Assembly: GCA_947591115.1 (NCBI GenBank) | Contig: CANQCX010000130.1 | Span: 1-5,627, forward strand | Reading direction: 5' to 3' | Length of the DNA: 5,627 nt | DNA from: an uncultured Lachnospiraceae bacterium | GTDB lineage: Bacteria; Bacillota; Clostridia; Lachnospirales; Lachnospiraceae | In this document: one piece after another, positions 1-5,627 of the stretch | Position numbering within the stretch: position 1 is the stretch's first letter | Layout: each line of letters opens with the position of its first letter | The notes under the pieces: model-generated | The model's database searches: none | What the model was told of the DNA's origin: nothing | What the model saw: only the letters and a program-made list of their open reading frames with translations | Position numbers and translations under genes: made by a program

Positions 1-1765
1 TCCGCCTCGCTCGGCGCAATATTCCGAAGCGGCGTCTGTGAATTTTTCCTTGCCCGCATCCAGATATATTCCTGACGAGAATCCACGACGATTCCCAGCT
101 TTTCATTCGCCAGCAGGATCGCATCGGAAATACTGTCCGTAGCCAGCAAGACATCGCCTTTTACATATACATAAAAACGTTCTCCCTGAAGCTCTCCCTG
201 AAGGGTGTCAATCGATACATTACGATTTTCCTCCACGATGACATTGGTCGGGGTAATTCTTTTTATCTGCGTTGTTTTCGGTTCTGTTTTTAACGCCAAC
301 TGTACCTGCGTTTCTTTTACGTCCGTTACCGTTGTTGCTACAGAAACATTTTTTTCGGTATCAACCTCGCGGTTCATGATCATATCTTCTTTTGCAAAAA
401 TATATTGTCCGTCGGACGGCTGTACCAGCGTGACGCGGATCGTATAATCTTCTACCTGAATTCCGCCGATATAATAACCCTGCGGACGATATTCTTTTAT
501 GACCTGAAAATCTCCTTCGGAAGTATTTAATATTTTTAGTCCGTTCATCGGAAACGCGGTATTTCCCGCCGCATCGAGCTGCACATCCGCTGCATTCGCA
601 ATTCCATAAATAAAATCCTCGCCGATAAACCCGAGCGCCTGAAGATAGCTTTCCCCGCCTTCGCTGATTTCATGCACGCTTCCGTCATTCAGATCCATCA
701 GCTTTAACGACGTGCTGGAATAAACCTCGTTGGAATCCGACCATGCAAAATAACGACCGGAGGCGGAAGCGGCGCAGCAGCCGTCCTTTAATCCAGTAAT
801 CATTTCCGTAACGGTTAGGGAATCGAGGTCGATCCGGTATACATTTCCCATCAGCATAAGATAAAGCTGCTCCTGATCGTTTTCATATAAAAGCTGTCCC
901 AATTCCGCCTTCAGGACTTCATAGGACTGCTGCGACGGAAGAAACGCTTCTTCTTCTATGGTGTGCGCCAATCCGTCGTAATGATAGACGCCGACGCCGA
1001 CTTCTCCTTCATGCTCGCCTCGATTCATGTAGCCATATACCAGAAAGTCCACGCTTCCGGCTTCATCCACCCTTACAATGTTAATGCCATGCTGTCCCCA
1101 GTTTTCCCTTGCTTCGATTCCTTCCGCACTCCGGAAGCTGAAAATCTGGGACAACTCGCCGTTTCCCGGATTGTAGCACCACAGCTCCCCTTCCTGCACG
1201 AAACAGACAATGTCCCCCGCCTCGCTTGCCGCATACTCCACATCGGGATTGCGGATCCCAAGCTGGATGTCCGACTGATCCGTAATAAAATTATTTTCGC
1301 CCCGAAAAATCTGATTCATGGTGCGCTCAAAATTAAGCACGTACATTCTGGTCGCGGTTTCCCGCAGCCTGTAATATTCCTCAACATTATAATATTCCAT
1401 CTCGCCGGCTTCATTCGTAGACGCCAGCACATAATGAAGCGTTATGACATTATAGGAGGAATTGATCTCCTGAAACGAAACCGTCGGCTGCGTCATCGGC
1501 TGTCCCTGAAACTGCGCCCATGTGATCTGCCTTAGGGTACAGCTTAAATCCACGTAATTTAACGTAGTCGGATCTCCGGTCGCCGCATCCATGTAGGTCG
1601 GGATAAAGGTATTGGCATCCTCGCGAAACGTATAGTCATGAAACTGCAGCGCAAATTCCATGCATTCATCCACATAACAGGCCGTCGTCTGCATAATACG
1701 CGTATAGTAATATACCGGCGCTTTTTTGGTTTCCAGTATCAGAATAAATTGATATTCTTCTGGAC
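1..1765 (-). pseudogene. Downstream part of the frameshifted exported protein, propeller-like (partial, runs off left edge)
   Basis: This continues the gene that starts at 2152, in the displaced frame; no stop codon occurs in about 587 codons. Numbering the repaired protein from the ATG at 2152, residues 130-717 are seen. Residues about 130-290 begin EEYQFILILETKKAPVYYYTRI and are probably another extracytoplasmic beta-rich domain. Residues about 299-560 look like beta-propeller blades of the TolB/WD-like kind: GDIVCFVQEGELWCYNPGNGEL, NVYRIDLDSLTVTEM, SASGRYFAWSD and LKLMDLNDGSVHEI. Residues about 575-640 are a Thr/Val/Lys-rich linker, followed by a small domain ending EKLGIVVDSRQEYIWMRARK. 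The first in-frame ATG, at 1694, has no ribosome site, so independent translation is unlikely. The otherwise clean frame means that the lesion is recent, or a sequencing or assembly error. The C-terminus is outside the window. No function can be assigned. Confidence 0.75.
181..204 (-). repeat. Two-copy 12-base tandem repeat inside the propeller-protein gene
   Basis: TCTCCCTGAAGC is followed directly by TCTCCCTGAAGG on the plus strand, one base different. It encodes LQGELQGE (residues 651-658 of the repaired protein) and keeps the reading frame. It looks like a small local duplication. Confidence 0.6.
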
Positions 1766-2152
1766 TTTGATATCCGCGCAGAGACGGTTCTCGCTGTAGG
1801 AATAATCGGTAATTTCGCCGTCCGCTACCAGCCGTTCCCCATCGATTCCGCGGATCTCATAAGAAAGCCTGTCCACCGTCATGCCGTAAGTGTCCACTTC
1901 CAGCGAAAGCTGCCGGTCGCTGCCGATCGGGGTAATCGTGTCGCGCATTTTCGCAACGTCCATTTCTTTGACATACCCATGCAGCTCATTGATCGCAGTT
2001 CCGTTGTGATAAAAACGGACAAGCGGCAGTTTGGCTTCCTCCATCGCGGAGGTTAGATTTACATTCGTCTGGTTCGTAATGATGCTGAAGGAAATCAGCG
2101 CGCCGATGAAAACAAGCGCCAGTACCAGCGGTTTTACCAATTTTTTCTTCAT
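1739..2152 (-). CDS. N-terminal part of a membrane-anchored exported protein (frameshifted gene)
   Basis: This is the first 137 codons of a large gene that is interrupted by a frameshift. The ATG at 2152 is preceded by AGGAGT nine bases away, with an AGGTG closer in. The protein starts with MKKKLVK and a hydrophobic segment at about residues 8-27, which is an uncleaved signal anchor or signal peptide; the rest would be outside the membrane. Residues 35-129 look like a beta-rich extracytoplasmic domain (RFYHNGTAINELHGY, RQLSLEVDTYGM, LSYEIRGIDGERLVADGEI). Real coding sense ends near Lys129 (codon 1768-1766). The last eight codons, VQKNINLF and the TGA at 1741-1739, appear to be out-of-frame reading after the lesion. 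If the lesion is real, the cell makes only a short anchored stub. Function unknown. Confidence 0.7.
   Translation of the reverse strand: MKKKLVKPLVLALVFIGALISFSIITNQTNVNLTSAMEEAKLPLVRFYHNGTAINELHGYVKEMDVAKMRDTITPIGSDRQLSLEVDTYGMTVDRLSYEIRGIDGERLVADGEITDYSYSENRLCADIKVQKNINLF
1766..1768 (-). other. Probable one-base deletion (frameshift site)
   Basis: The upstream frame reads ...CADIK up to the AAA codon here and then hits a stop at 1741-1739. The frame displaced by one base is open from 1857 to the left edge and reads sensibly as SPEEYQFILILETKKAPVYY from about 1765 on. Adding one A to the AAA run (AAAA) gives an unbroken ...ADIKSPEEYQF. The change must lie between 1857 and 1742, where both frames are open. 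No slippery heptamer of the X-XXY-YYZ type is present, so programmed frameshifting is unlikely. Confidence 0.75.
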
Positions 2153-2168
2153 TTTACACCTACTCCTA

Positions 2169-2198
2169 AATTCAAGACTCGCATGCGAGTCTTGAATT
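2169..2198. promoter_or_regulatory. Perfect 30-base palindrome, possible operator or leader hairpin
   Basis: Each half reads AATTCAAGACTCGCA and the two halves match with no mismatch or spacer. It lies between the candidate promoter and the Shine-Dalgarno of the gene starting at 2152; its edge is one base from the AGGAG (2167-2163). As DNA it has the symmetry expected of an operator for a dimeric repressor, placed to block transcription just downstream of the -10. As RNA it would fold into a 13-base-pair stem with a CAUG loop next to the ribosome site. There is no U-run on either side, so it is not a normal intrinsic terminator. No regulator gene is in the window. Confidence 0.6.
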
Positions 2199-2209
2199 AT
2201 GATAGCTAT

Positions 2210-2238
2210 ATTGTAGATACTTTTTGAAATTTACGCAA
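2210..2238 (-). promoter_or_regulatory. Candidate sigma-A promoter for the exported propeller-like protein gene
   Basis: On the minus strand, TTGCGT (2238-2233) and TACAAT (2215-2210) are separated by 17 bases. The -10 matches TATAAT at five of six positions; the -35 matches only TTG. Transcription would start around 2203, placing the perfect palindrome at about +5 to +35 and giving a short leader of roughly 50 bases before the ATG at 2152. This is a sequence match only. Confidence 0.45.
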
Positions 2239-2261
2239 CCGATTTTCCGGTAAATTCCATT

Positions 2262-2927
2262 CTACCACCAGCGGTGGCATCTGCGGTGCCGGCAGCGTCT
2301 TTTGTATACTTCGTTGCCAAACAGCACTCCGATCATGGAGCAAAGCCATCCGTCGCAGGATTCCTGCGACTGCGCCATCAGCAGCGGCTCCTTTTTTTCT
2401 TCCGCTTCCGTTCCCGGAAGCATCTGTCCCTCCGGAGGAAACAGGGCAAAAATACTTTTTCCGAGTCCCATCGCGTTCATCTGTGATTCCGGCATACGGT
2501 CTGGCATCATCTGCGGATTCGGCAATCCGTTTTTCATCATACTTCTGTCAATGTCAGAATCTAAATCCGCCTCCTCCGTTTCCCCGCCGGACATCCGCTC
2601 CGGCATCGCGTCCTCCTGTTGGACGCCGGCTGCATCCGGCGGATTTGGCATACCGTTTTCTTCTTCGCTGATCTTCCGGTAAAGGTCGAGAACCTCCTTT
2701 TCCATCATCATCCGATCCGGATTCTCATCAAACATCCGGCTGCCTTCAAATTCCAGCTCGTCACACCGGTCTTTGATGCATTCCAAGAGCCGTTTCACTT
2801 CCTGAGGATAAAGCTCCTGAATCCGTTCCATATCCTTTTCGTACTCCATCTCCGTTAAATAGAGGTTCTGCATCGGGTACGTCATATAAAAAGGTATTTT
2901 ACTGTTTGGTTCCTCGTTATAATCCAC
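2262..2927 (-). CDS. Hypothetical protein with Met/Pro-rich linker and Cys/His/Arg/Trp C-terminal tail
   Basis: I do not recognise a function for this 221-residue protein. The start is GTG at 2927, with GGAGAG five bases upstream (2938-2933). Three parts are visible. Residues 10-90 are acidic and helical, with a pattern like FYMTYPMQNLYLTEMEYEKD, ELYPQEVKRL and CDELEFEGSRMFDENPDRMMM; I have the impression that similar hypothetical proteins occur in other Lachnospiraceae, but this is from memory. Residues 91-185 are low-complexity, rich in Met, Pro, Glu and Asp, with a degenerate internal repeat (NGMPNP...MPERM and NGLPNP...MPDRM). Residues 191-221 contain a short hydrophobic helix (WLCSMIGVLFG) followed by a basic end, YKRRCRHRRCHRWW, with Cys at 191, 196, 212 and 217 and His at 214 and 218. 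There is no signal peptide. It follows the GH31 gene by 25 bases with no terminator between, so the two are probably one operon. A spore or envelope structural role is possible but unproven. Confidence 0.8.
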   Translation of the reverse strand: MDYNEEPNSKIPFYMTYPMQNLYLTEMEYEKDMERIQELYPQEVKRLLECIKDRCDELEFEGSRMFDENPDRMMMEKEVLDLYRKISEEENGMPNPPDAAGVQQEDAMPERMSGGETEEADLDSDIDRSMMKNGLPNPQMMPDRMPESQMNAMGLGKSIFALFPPEGQMLPGTEAEEKKEPLLMAQSQESCDGWLCSMIGVLFGNEVYKRRCRHRRCHRWW

Positions 2928-2952
2928 GAAAACTCTCCAAATTGTCGTTACT

Positions 2953-5220
2953 CTAGCATATGCAGCCGTCCTTCAGAGGTTCTATGATGATCCTGTCATA
3001 TTTCGGATAATTTTCATGCAGCAGCTCCGTAGCAACATTTCCCTCTTTATCCTGTGTAAAACGATACAGATTATACTCGCCCTTCCGGTACGCATAATCT
3101 TCGCCGTTATCCTGAAAATGCTCATATGTCCCCTCGCCCGGAACGCTTAAGATCCGCAGGGTATCATACGGCTTCTCCCCGACATACTGCATCGGCTCAT
3201 ACATCGGAATCAAACTGCCTGCCTTCAGATAGATCGGGCACATATCCAGCGGCGCGTCACGCAGCAGATATCTTCCGCCCTCCAGCCGCTCTCCCGTCCA
3301 GAAATCATACCAGATTCCCTCCGGCAGATAAACTATTTTTTTCACGACTCCCTGCTCTAAAACCGGAGCGGCGAGAATCTGTTCGCCGACTAAAAACTCG
3401 CCGTTCAGGCTGCGCACCTGCGGATCGTCCTCATAATGAAGGATCAATGGCCGCATGACCGGAAGACCTGTTTTTTCGCCCTGATAAAACAGATCGTAAA
3501 TATACGGCAGAAAACGGTAACGCAATTCTATATATTTACGGCTGATCTCCACGACCTCCTGCCCGAACTGCCATGGTTCCTGACGCCGGCTTCCCATAGC
3601 GGAATGGTTGCGGAACAGCGGCGAAAAACATGCGGCCTCTACCCAGCGGCACATCAGCTCCGGCGTCGCGTCCGCGCCGAAGCCGCCGACGTCGGCTCCG
3701 CAAAACGCAAATCCGCTCATTCCCAGATTGCAGAGCTGCGGAACGGTCATCTGCAGATGCGCCCAGAGGCTCTGGTTATCGCCCGTCCATACCGTTGAAT
3801 ATTTCTGCGTTCCCGAATAACAGGCGCGCGTGATCACAAACGGACGCTTTCCGGTCTGCTCCTTTAACGCCTCAAACGTGGCTTTCGCCATAAAATGGCC
3901 GTAGACATTGTGGATTTCCGCATGGTTCGTCTTCCGCTCGCCGTCATAAAATACCACGTCGTCCGGAAGCGGTCCTTTGAAGCTTGCCGGTTCGTTCATA
4001 TCATTCCATATGCCGCACACGCCCATATCGGTCAAAAATTTATGATGCGCGCCCCACCAGTCACTTACTTCCTTTCTTCCGAAATCCGGATAGTTGGCTT
4101 CGCCCGGCCAGACGACATTGACATATACGTCTCCGTCCTCCGTTGTGGCAAAATAGCCGCGTTCCATTCCTTCTTCATACATAAAATAGTCCGGCTCCAT
4201 TTTTGTTCCGGGATCTATGATCGTAACCGGCTTGTAGCCTTTTGTTTTCAATTCCTCAAACAATGCTCCCGGCTTTCCGTAATCCTTTTCATTCCACGTA
4301 AACACCTTAAAGGCGTCCATATAATCAATATCCAGATGAATCACGTCGCATGGAATCTTTAAGCTGCGGTACGTTTCCGCCACCTCCTGAATGTCTTTCG
4401 CGCAGACATACCCCCAGCGCGACTGCTGATATCCCAGCGTCCAGCGCTGCGGAAGCGGCGTGGTTCCGGTCAGCCATGTATAGTTTCCGATAATATCCTT
4501 TAGGGTTTCTCCTCCGAGAAAATAATAGTCCAGATTTCCGTCGTCCGCTCCGTAATAAAAATAGGCCTCCGATTCTTTTCCCAGATTCAGATAACTGTGA
4601 AACGTATTGTCAAAAAACAGTCCGTACGCCCCGTTTTTCTTTTTGCAGATCAAAAACGGAATGGATTTATAAAGTGCGTGGAAATCTTCCGTATGCGCCT
4701 GCGGAATGTCGGAATTCCAGTTTTCGTATTCGTAATCCCGCTTGTTTAAAAATCCGGATTTATCGCCGAGTCCGTAAAATGCGTCTTCTTTTTCCAGCGC
4801 TTTTACCGTCTGAACCTGATAGCTTCCTTTTTGCAAATGGGAGGTATCATGTCCTTCCGCCGCAAGCTGCTCCATCTCGCCGCTGCTGATTGCCGCGCCG
4901 GTTTTCCGCTCTCCCCGATAATCGCTTAATAACAGACGGCGGCGGCTGTCATAAACGTCCATGTAAAACCCATCCTGTATCCGAACGGATAACCGTTCTG
5001 TCTCAAGAAGCAATTCTTTGTTCTTGTAATCTGCATTGATCCGTACCGGTACGGATTTTTTCTCCTCGACCGCTTTGGAACGATGGGAATCCGACCAAAG
5101 GGGAACAAAGATATTAAAGACATCTTCTTTTAAAAATTCCAAAATTACCTGCCGGTTTTCAAACTGCATGATGATCTGGTTTTCGTTTTCGACGTACGAA
5201 ACAAATCTGCCATACTCCAT
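2953..5220 (-). CDS. Glycoside hydrolase family 31 alpha-glucosidase
   Basis: A 755-residue retaining alpha-glucosidase of family GH31, which releases glucose from the non-reducing ends of alpha-glucosides such as maltose, isomaltose or short oligosaccharides. Order of parts: N-terminal beta-sandwich (about 1-240), (beta/alpha)8 catalytic barrel (about 250-590) and C-terminal beta domains (about 600-755). Visible hallmarks are GYQQSRWGY (263-271), HLDIDYMD (295-302), the nucleophile region GIWNDMNEP with Asp407, the acid/base region WTGDNQS with Asp481, and FRNHSA (536-541). The nucleophile context WNDMNEP is that of alpha-glucosidases, not of YicI-type alpha-xylosidases. There is no signal peptide, so the enzyme should be cytoplasmic. 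An in-frame start 24 codons upstream exists, but it lies in the amidase terminator; the ATG at 5220 has an AGGAGG eight bases ahead and is preferred. The gene is followed after 25 bases by a small unknown gene. I see no catabolite-repression (cre) site. Linkage preference cannot be read from the sequence. Confidence 0.95.
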   Translation of the reverse strand: MEYGRFVSYVENENQIIMQFENRQVILEFLKEDVFNIFVPLWSDSHRSKAVEEKKSVPVRINADYKNKELLLETERLSVRIQDGFYMDVYDSRRRLLLSDYRGERKTGAAISSGEMEQLAAEGHDTSHLQKGSYQVQTVKALEKEDAFYGLGDKSGFLNKRDYEYENWNSDIPQAHTEDFHALYKSIPFLICKKKNGAYGLFFDNTFHSYLNLGKESEAYFYYGADDGNLDYYFLGGETLKDIIGNYTWLTGTTPLPQRWTLGYQQSRWGYVCAKDIQEVAETYRSLKIPCDVIHLDIDYMDAFKVFTWNEKDYGKPGALFEELKTKGYKPVTIIDPGTKMEPDYFMYEEGMERGYFATTEDGDVYVNVVWPGEANYPDFGRKEVSDWWGAHHKFLTDMGVCGIWNDMNEPASFKGPLPDDVVFYDGERKTNHAEIHNVYGHFMAKATFEALKEQTGKRPFVITRACYSGTQKYSTVWTGDNQSLWAHLQMTVPQLCNLGMSGFAFCGADVGGFGADATPELMCRWVEAACFSPLFRNHSAMGSRRQEPWQFGQEVVEISRKYIELRYRFLPYIYDLFYQGEKTGLPVMRPLILHYEDDPQVRSLNGEFLVGEQILAAPVLEQGVVKKIVYLPEGIWYDFWTGERLEGGRYLLRDAPLDMCPIYLKAGSLIPMYEPMQYVGEKPYDTLRILSVPGEGTYEHFQDNGEDYAYRKGEYNLYRFTQDKEGNVATELLHENYPKYDRIIIEPLKDGCIC

Positions 5221-5228
5221 ATTCTTTT

Positions 5229-5234
5229 CCTCCT
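5229..5234 (-). promoter_or_regulatory. Ribosome binding site that fixes the glucosidase start
   Basis: A full AGGAGG lies eight bases before the ATG at 5220. The alternative upstream start at 5292 lies in the terminator stem, so this site decides for the 755-residue product rather than the 779-residue one. Confidence 0.85.
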
Positions 5235-5269
5235 GCCTGATGATCCTATATTGGTATCCTTTTGGATAA

Positions 5270-5301
5270 AAAACACGTATGCTTATCCGCATACGTGTTT
5301 T
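5270..5301 (-). terminator. Rho-independent terminator after the amidase gene
   Basis: Read on the minus strand, a perfect 13-base stem (AAAACACGTATGC at 5301-5289 pairing with GCATACGTGTTTT at 5282-5270) closes a six-base loop, GGATAA. A run of six T's covers the end of the stem and the bases just after it (5273-5268). It starts 26 bases after the amidase stop codon. The AAAA at the stem base on the plus strand makes it mainly a minus-strand terminator. It lies inside the 5' extension of the longest glucosidase ORF, which argues that the extension is not translated. Confidence 0.88.
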
Positions 5302-5327
5302 GTGTCTGACACCTTCGCGTTCCTTCG

Positions 5328-5627
5328 CTAATTTCCTGCAAAATACGCGTCAATTCCGTCCGCAATGCCCTGTACCATTTTCTTTTGATATGCGTCGTCC
5401 TGCATATTGGTATCGTCTGTGGCATTTGTCATATAACCCATTTCCAAGATCGTAACCGGAACCGTACTCCAATTGATGCCCGTCATGGTGTCGTTCGCCT
5501 GAATTCCCTGATTTTTCATTCCGGTAGCGGCGCAATACGCGTTTAATATATCCTGACTCAGCCGGTAGCTTTCACTTGCCAGATTTGCAATATACGGATT
5601 TTTAGAGGATGGCGTAAGCGCCAATGC
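5328..5627 (-). CDS. N-acetylmuramoyl-L-alanine amidase, C-terminal part (partial, runs off right edge)
   Basis: This is the last 99 codons, ending in TAG, of a zinc-dependent cell-wall amidase of the Amidase_3 family. Enzymes of this family cut the bond between N-acetylmuramic acid and the L-alanine of the stem peptide in peptidoglycan, normally outside the membrane. The fragment shows the family's typical C-terminal half: a helical stretch (NPYIANLASESYRLSQDIL), then a basic/polar segment, then the strand VTILEMGYMTNATDD. The Glu in that strand matches the conserved catalytic Glu of the family (usual form: V-E-x-G-F-x-S/T-N). It ends in a last helix, QGIADGIDAYF. The zinc-binding His and Glu residues and any signal peptide lie beyond the window. 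The reading frame is open to the last base; a TTG at 5624 is internal, not a start. The gene is followed by its own terminator, so it is probably not in one operon with the glucosidase downstream. Family call is firm; exact role (growth, separation, spore or lysis) cannot be told. Confidence 0.9.
   Translation of the reverse strand, partial: ALALTPSSKNPYIANLASESYRLSQDILNAYCAATGMKNQGIQANDTMTGINWSTVPVTILEMGYMTNATDDTNMQDDAYQKKMVQGIADGIDAYFAGN

Noticed and set aside
963..1535. 190-codon plus-strand ORF
   Set aside because: It lies antisense to the open, protein-like minus-strand frame of the propeller protein, and its translation has no recognisable domain or ribosome site. It is a shadow of that gene.
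1761..1770. Programmed -1 ribosomal frameshift at the lesion
   Set aside because: There is no X-XXY-YYZ slippery heptamer at ATC-AAA-GTC, and I see no strong downstream stem. A simple indel explains it better.
2226..2256. Imperfect stem AATTTAC / GTAAATT after the stop of the unknown gene, as a possible terminator
   Set aside because: Only seven A/T-rich base pairs with a poorly paired interior and no proper U-run; it also overlaps the candidate -35 box. Too weak to call.
3895..4362. 155-codon plus-strand ORF and several shorter ones between 3126 and 4889
   Set aside because: All lie antisense to the GH31 gene, whose motifs are certain. They are shadow frames.
5255..5268. TATCC-TTTT-GGATA inverted repeat before the glucosidase as an operator
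   Set aside because: Five-base arms with a four-base spacer are common by chance in AT-rich leaders, and it resembles no regulator site I can name.
5600..5624. TTG at 5624 as the start of a 98-residue protein
   Set aside because: The frame continues to the window edge and the sequence is clearly the C-terminal part of an amidase, so the TTG is an internal Leu codon.

Overview
The window suggests a Gram-positive Clostridia bacterium, most likely of the Lachnospiraceae (a gut-type Firmicute). The reasons are strong AGGAGG-type ribosome binding sites, balanced base composition (near half G+C by eye), an intrinsic terminator with a U-run, a cytoplasmic GH31 glucosidase, and two proteins of a style I associate with that family. 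The family assignment is from memory, not from a search. Every gene I can support is on the minus strand, so transcription runs from the right edge to the left.

In transcription order: (1) 5627-5328 is the C-terminal end of an Amidase_3-type N-acetylmuramoyl-L-alanine amidase, cut by the window edge. It is closed by a clear hairpin terminator at 5301-5270. (2) 5220-2953 is a complete GH31 alpha-glucosidase of 755 residues with both catalytic aspartates. (3) Only 25 bases later, 2927-2262 (GTG start) is a 221-residue protein of unknown function. It has a conserved-looking acidic N-terminal part, a Met/Pro/Glu-rich linker and a Cys/His/Arg/Trp tail, and it is probably co-transcribed with the glucosidase. 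(4) A 109-base gap holds a plausible promoter and a perfect 30-base palindrome just upstream of a Shine-Dalgarno sequence. (5) From 2152 to the left edge runs a membrane-anchored, exported protein with beta-propeller-like sequence, of which about 717 residues are visible. It is broken by a one-base frameshift at about 1766, so only its first 137 codons form a normal start-to-stop ORF. The other 1.7 kb is coding but open-ended at the window edge.

The genes do not form an obvious pathway. The amidase is a separate transcription unit (cell-wall remodelling). The glucosidase and the small unknown protein look like one operon (alpha-glucoside breakdown plus an unknown). The propeller protein appears to have its own promoter and possible operator. 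I see no mobile element, CRISPR array, tRNA or rRNA. The two most useful observations are the frameshift that hides a large gene and the perfect palindrome at the start of that gene. Nothing else in the window is strong evidence of a new system.
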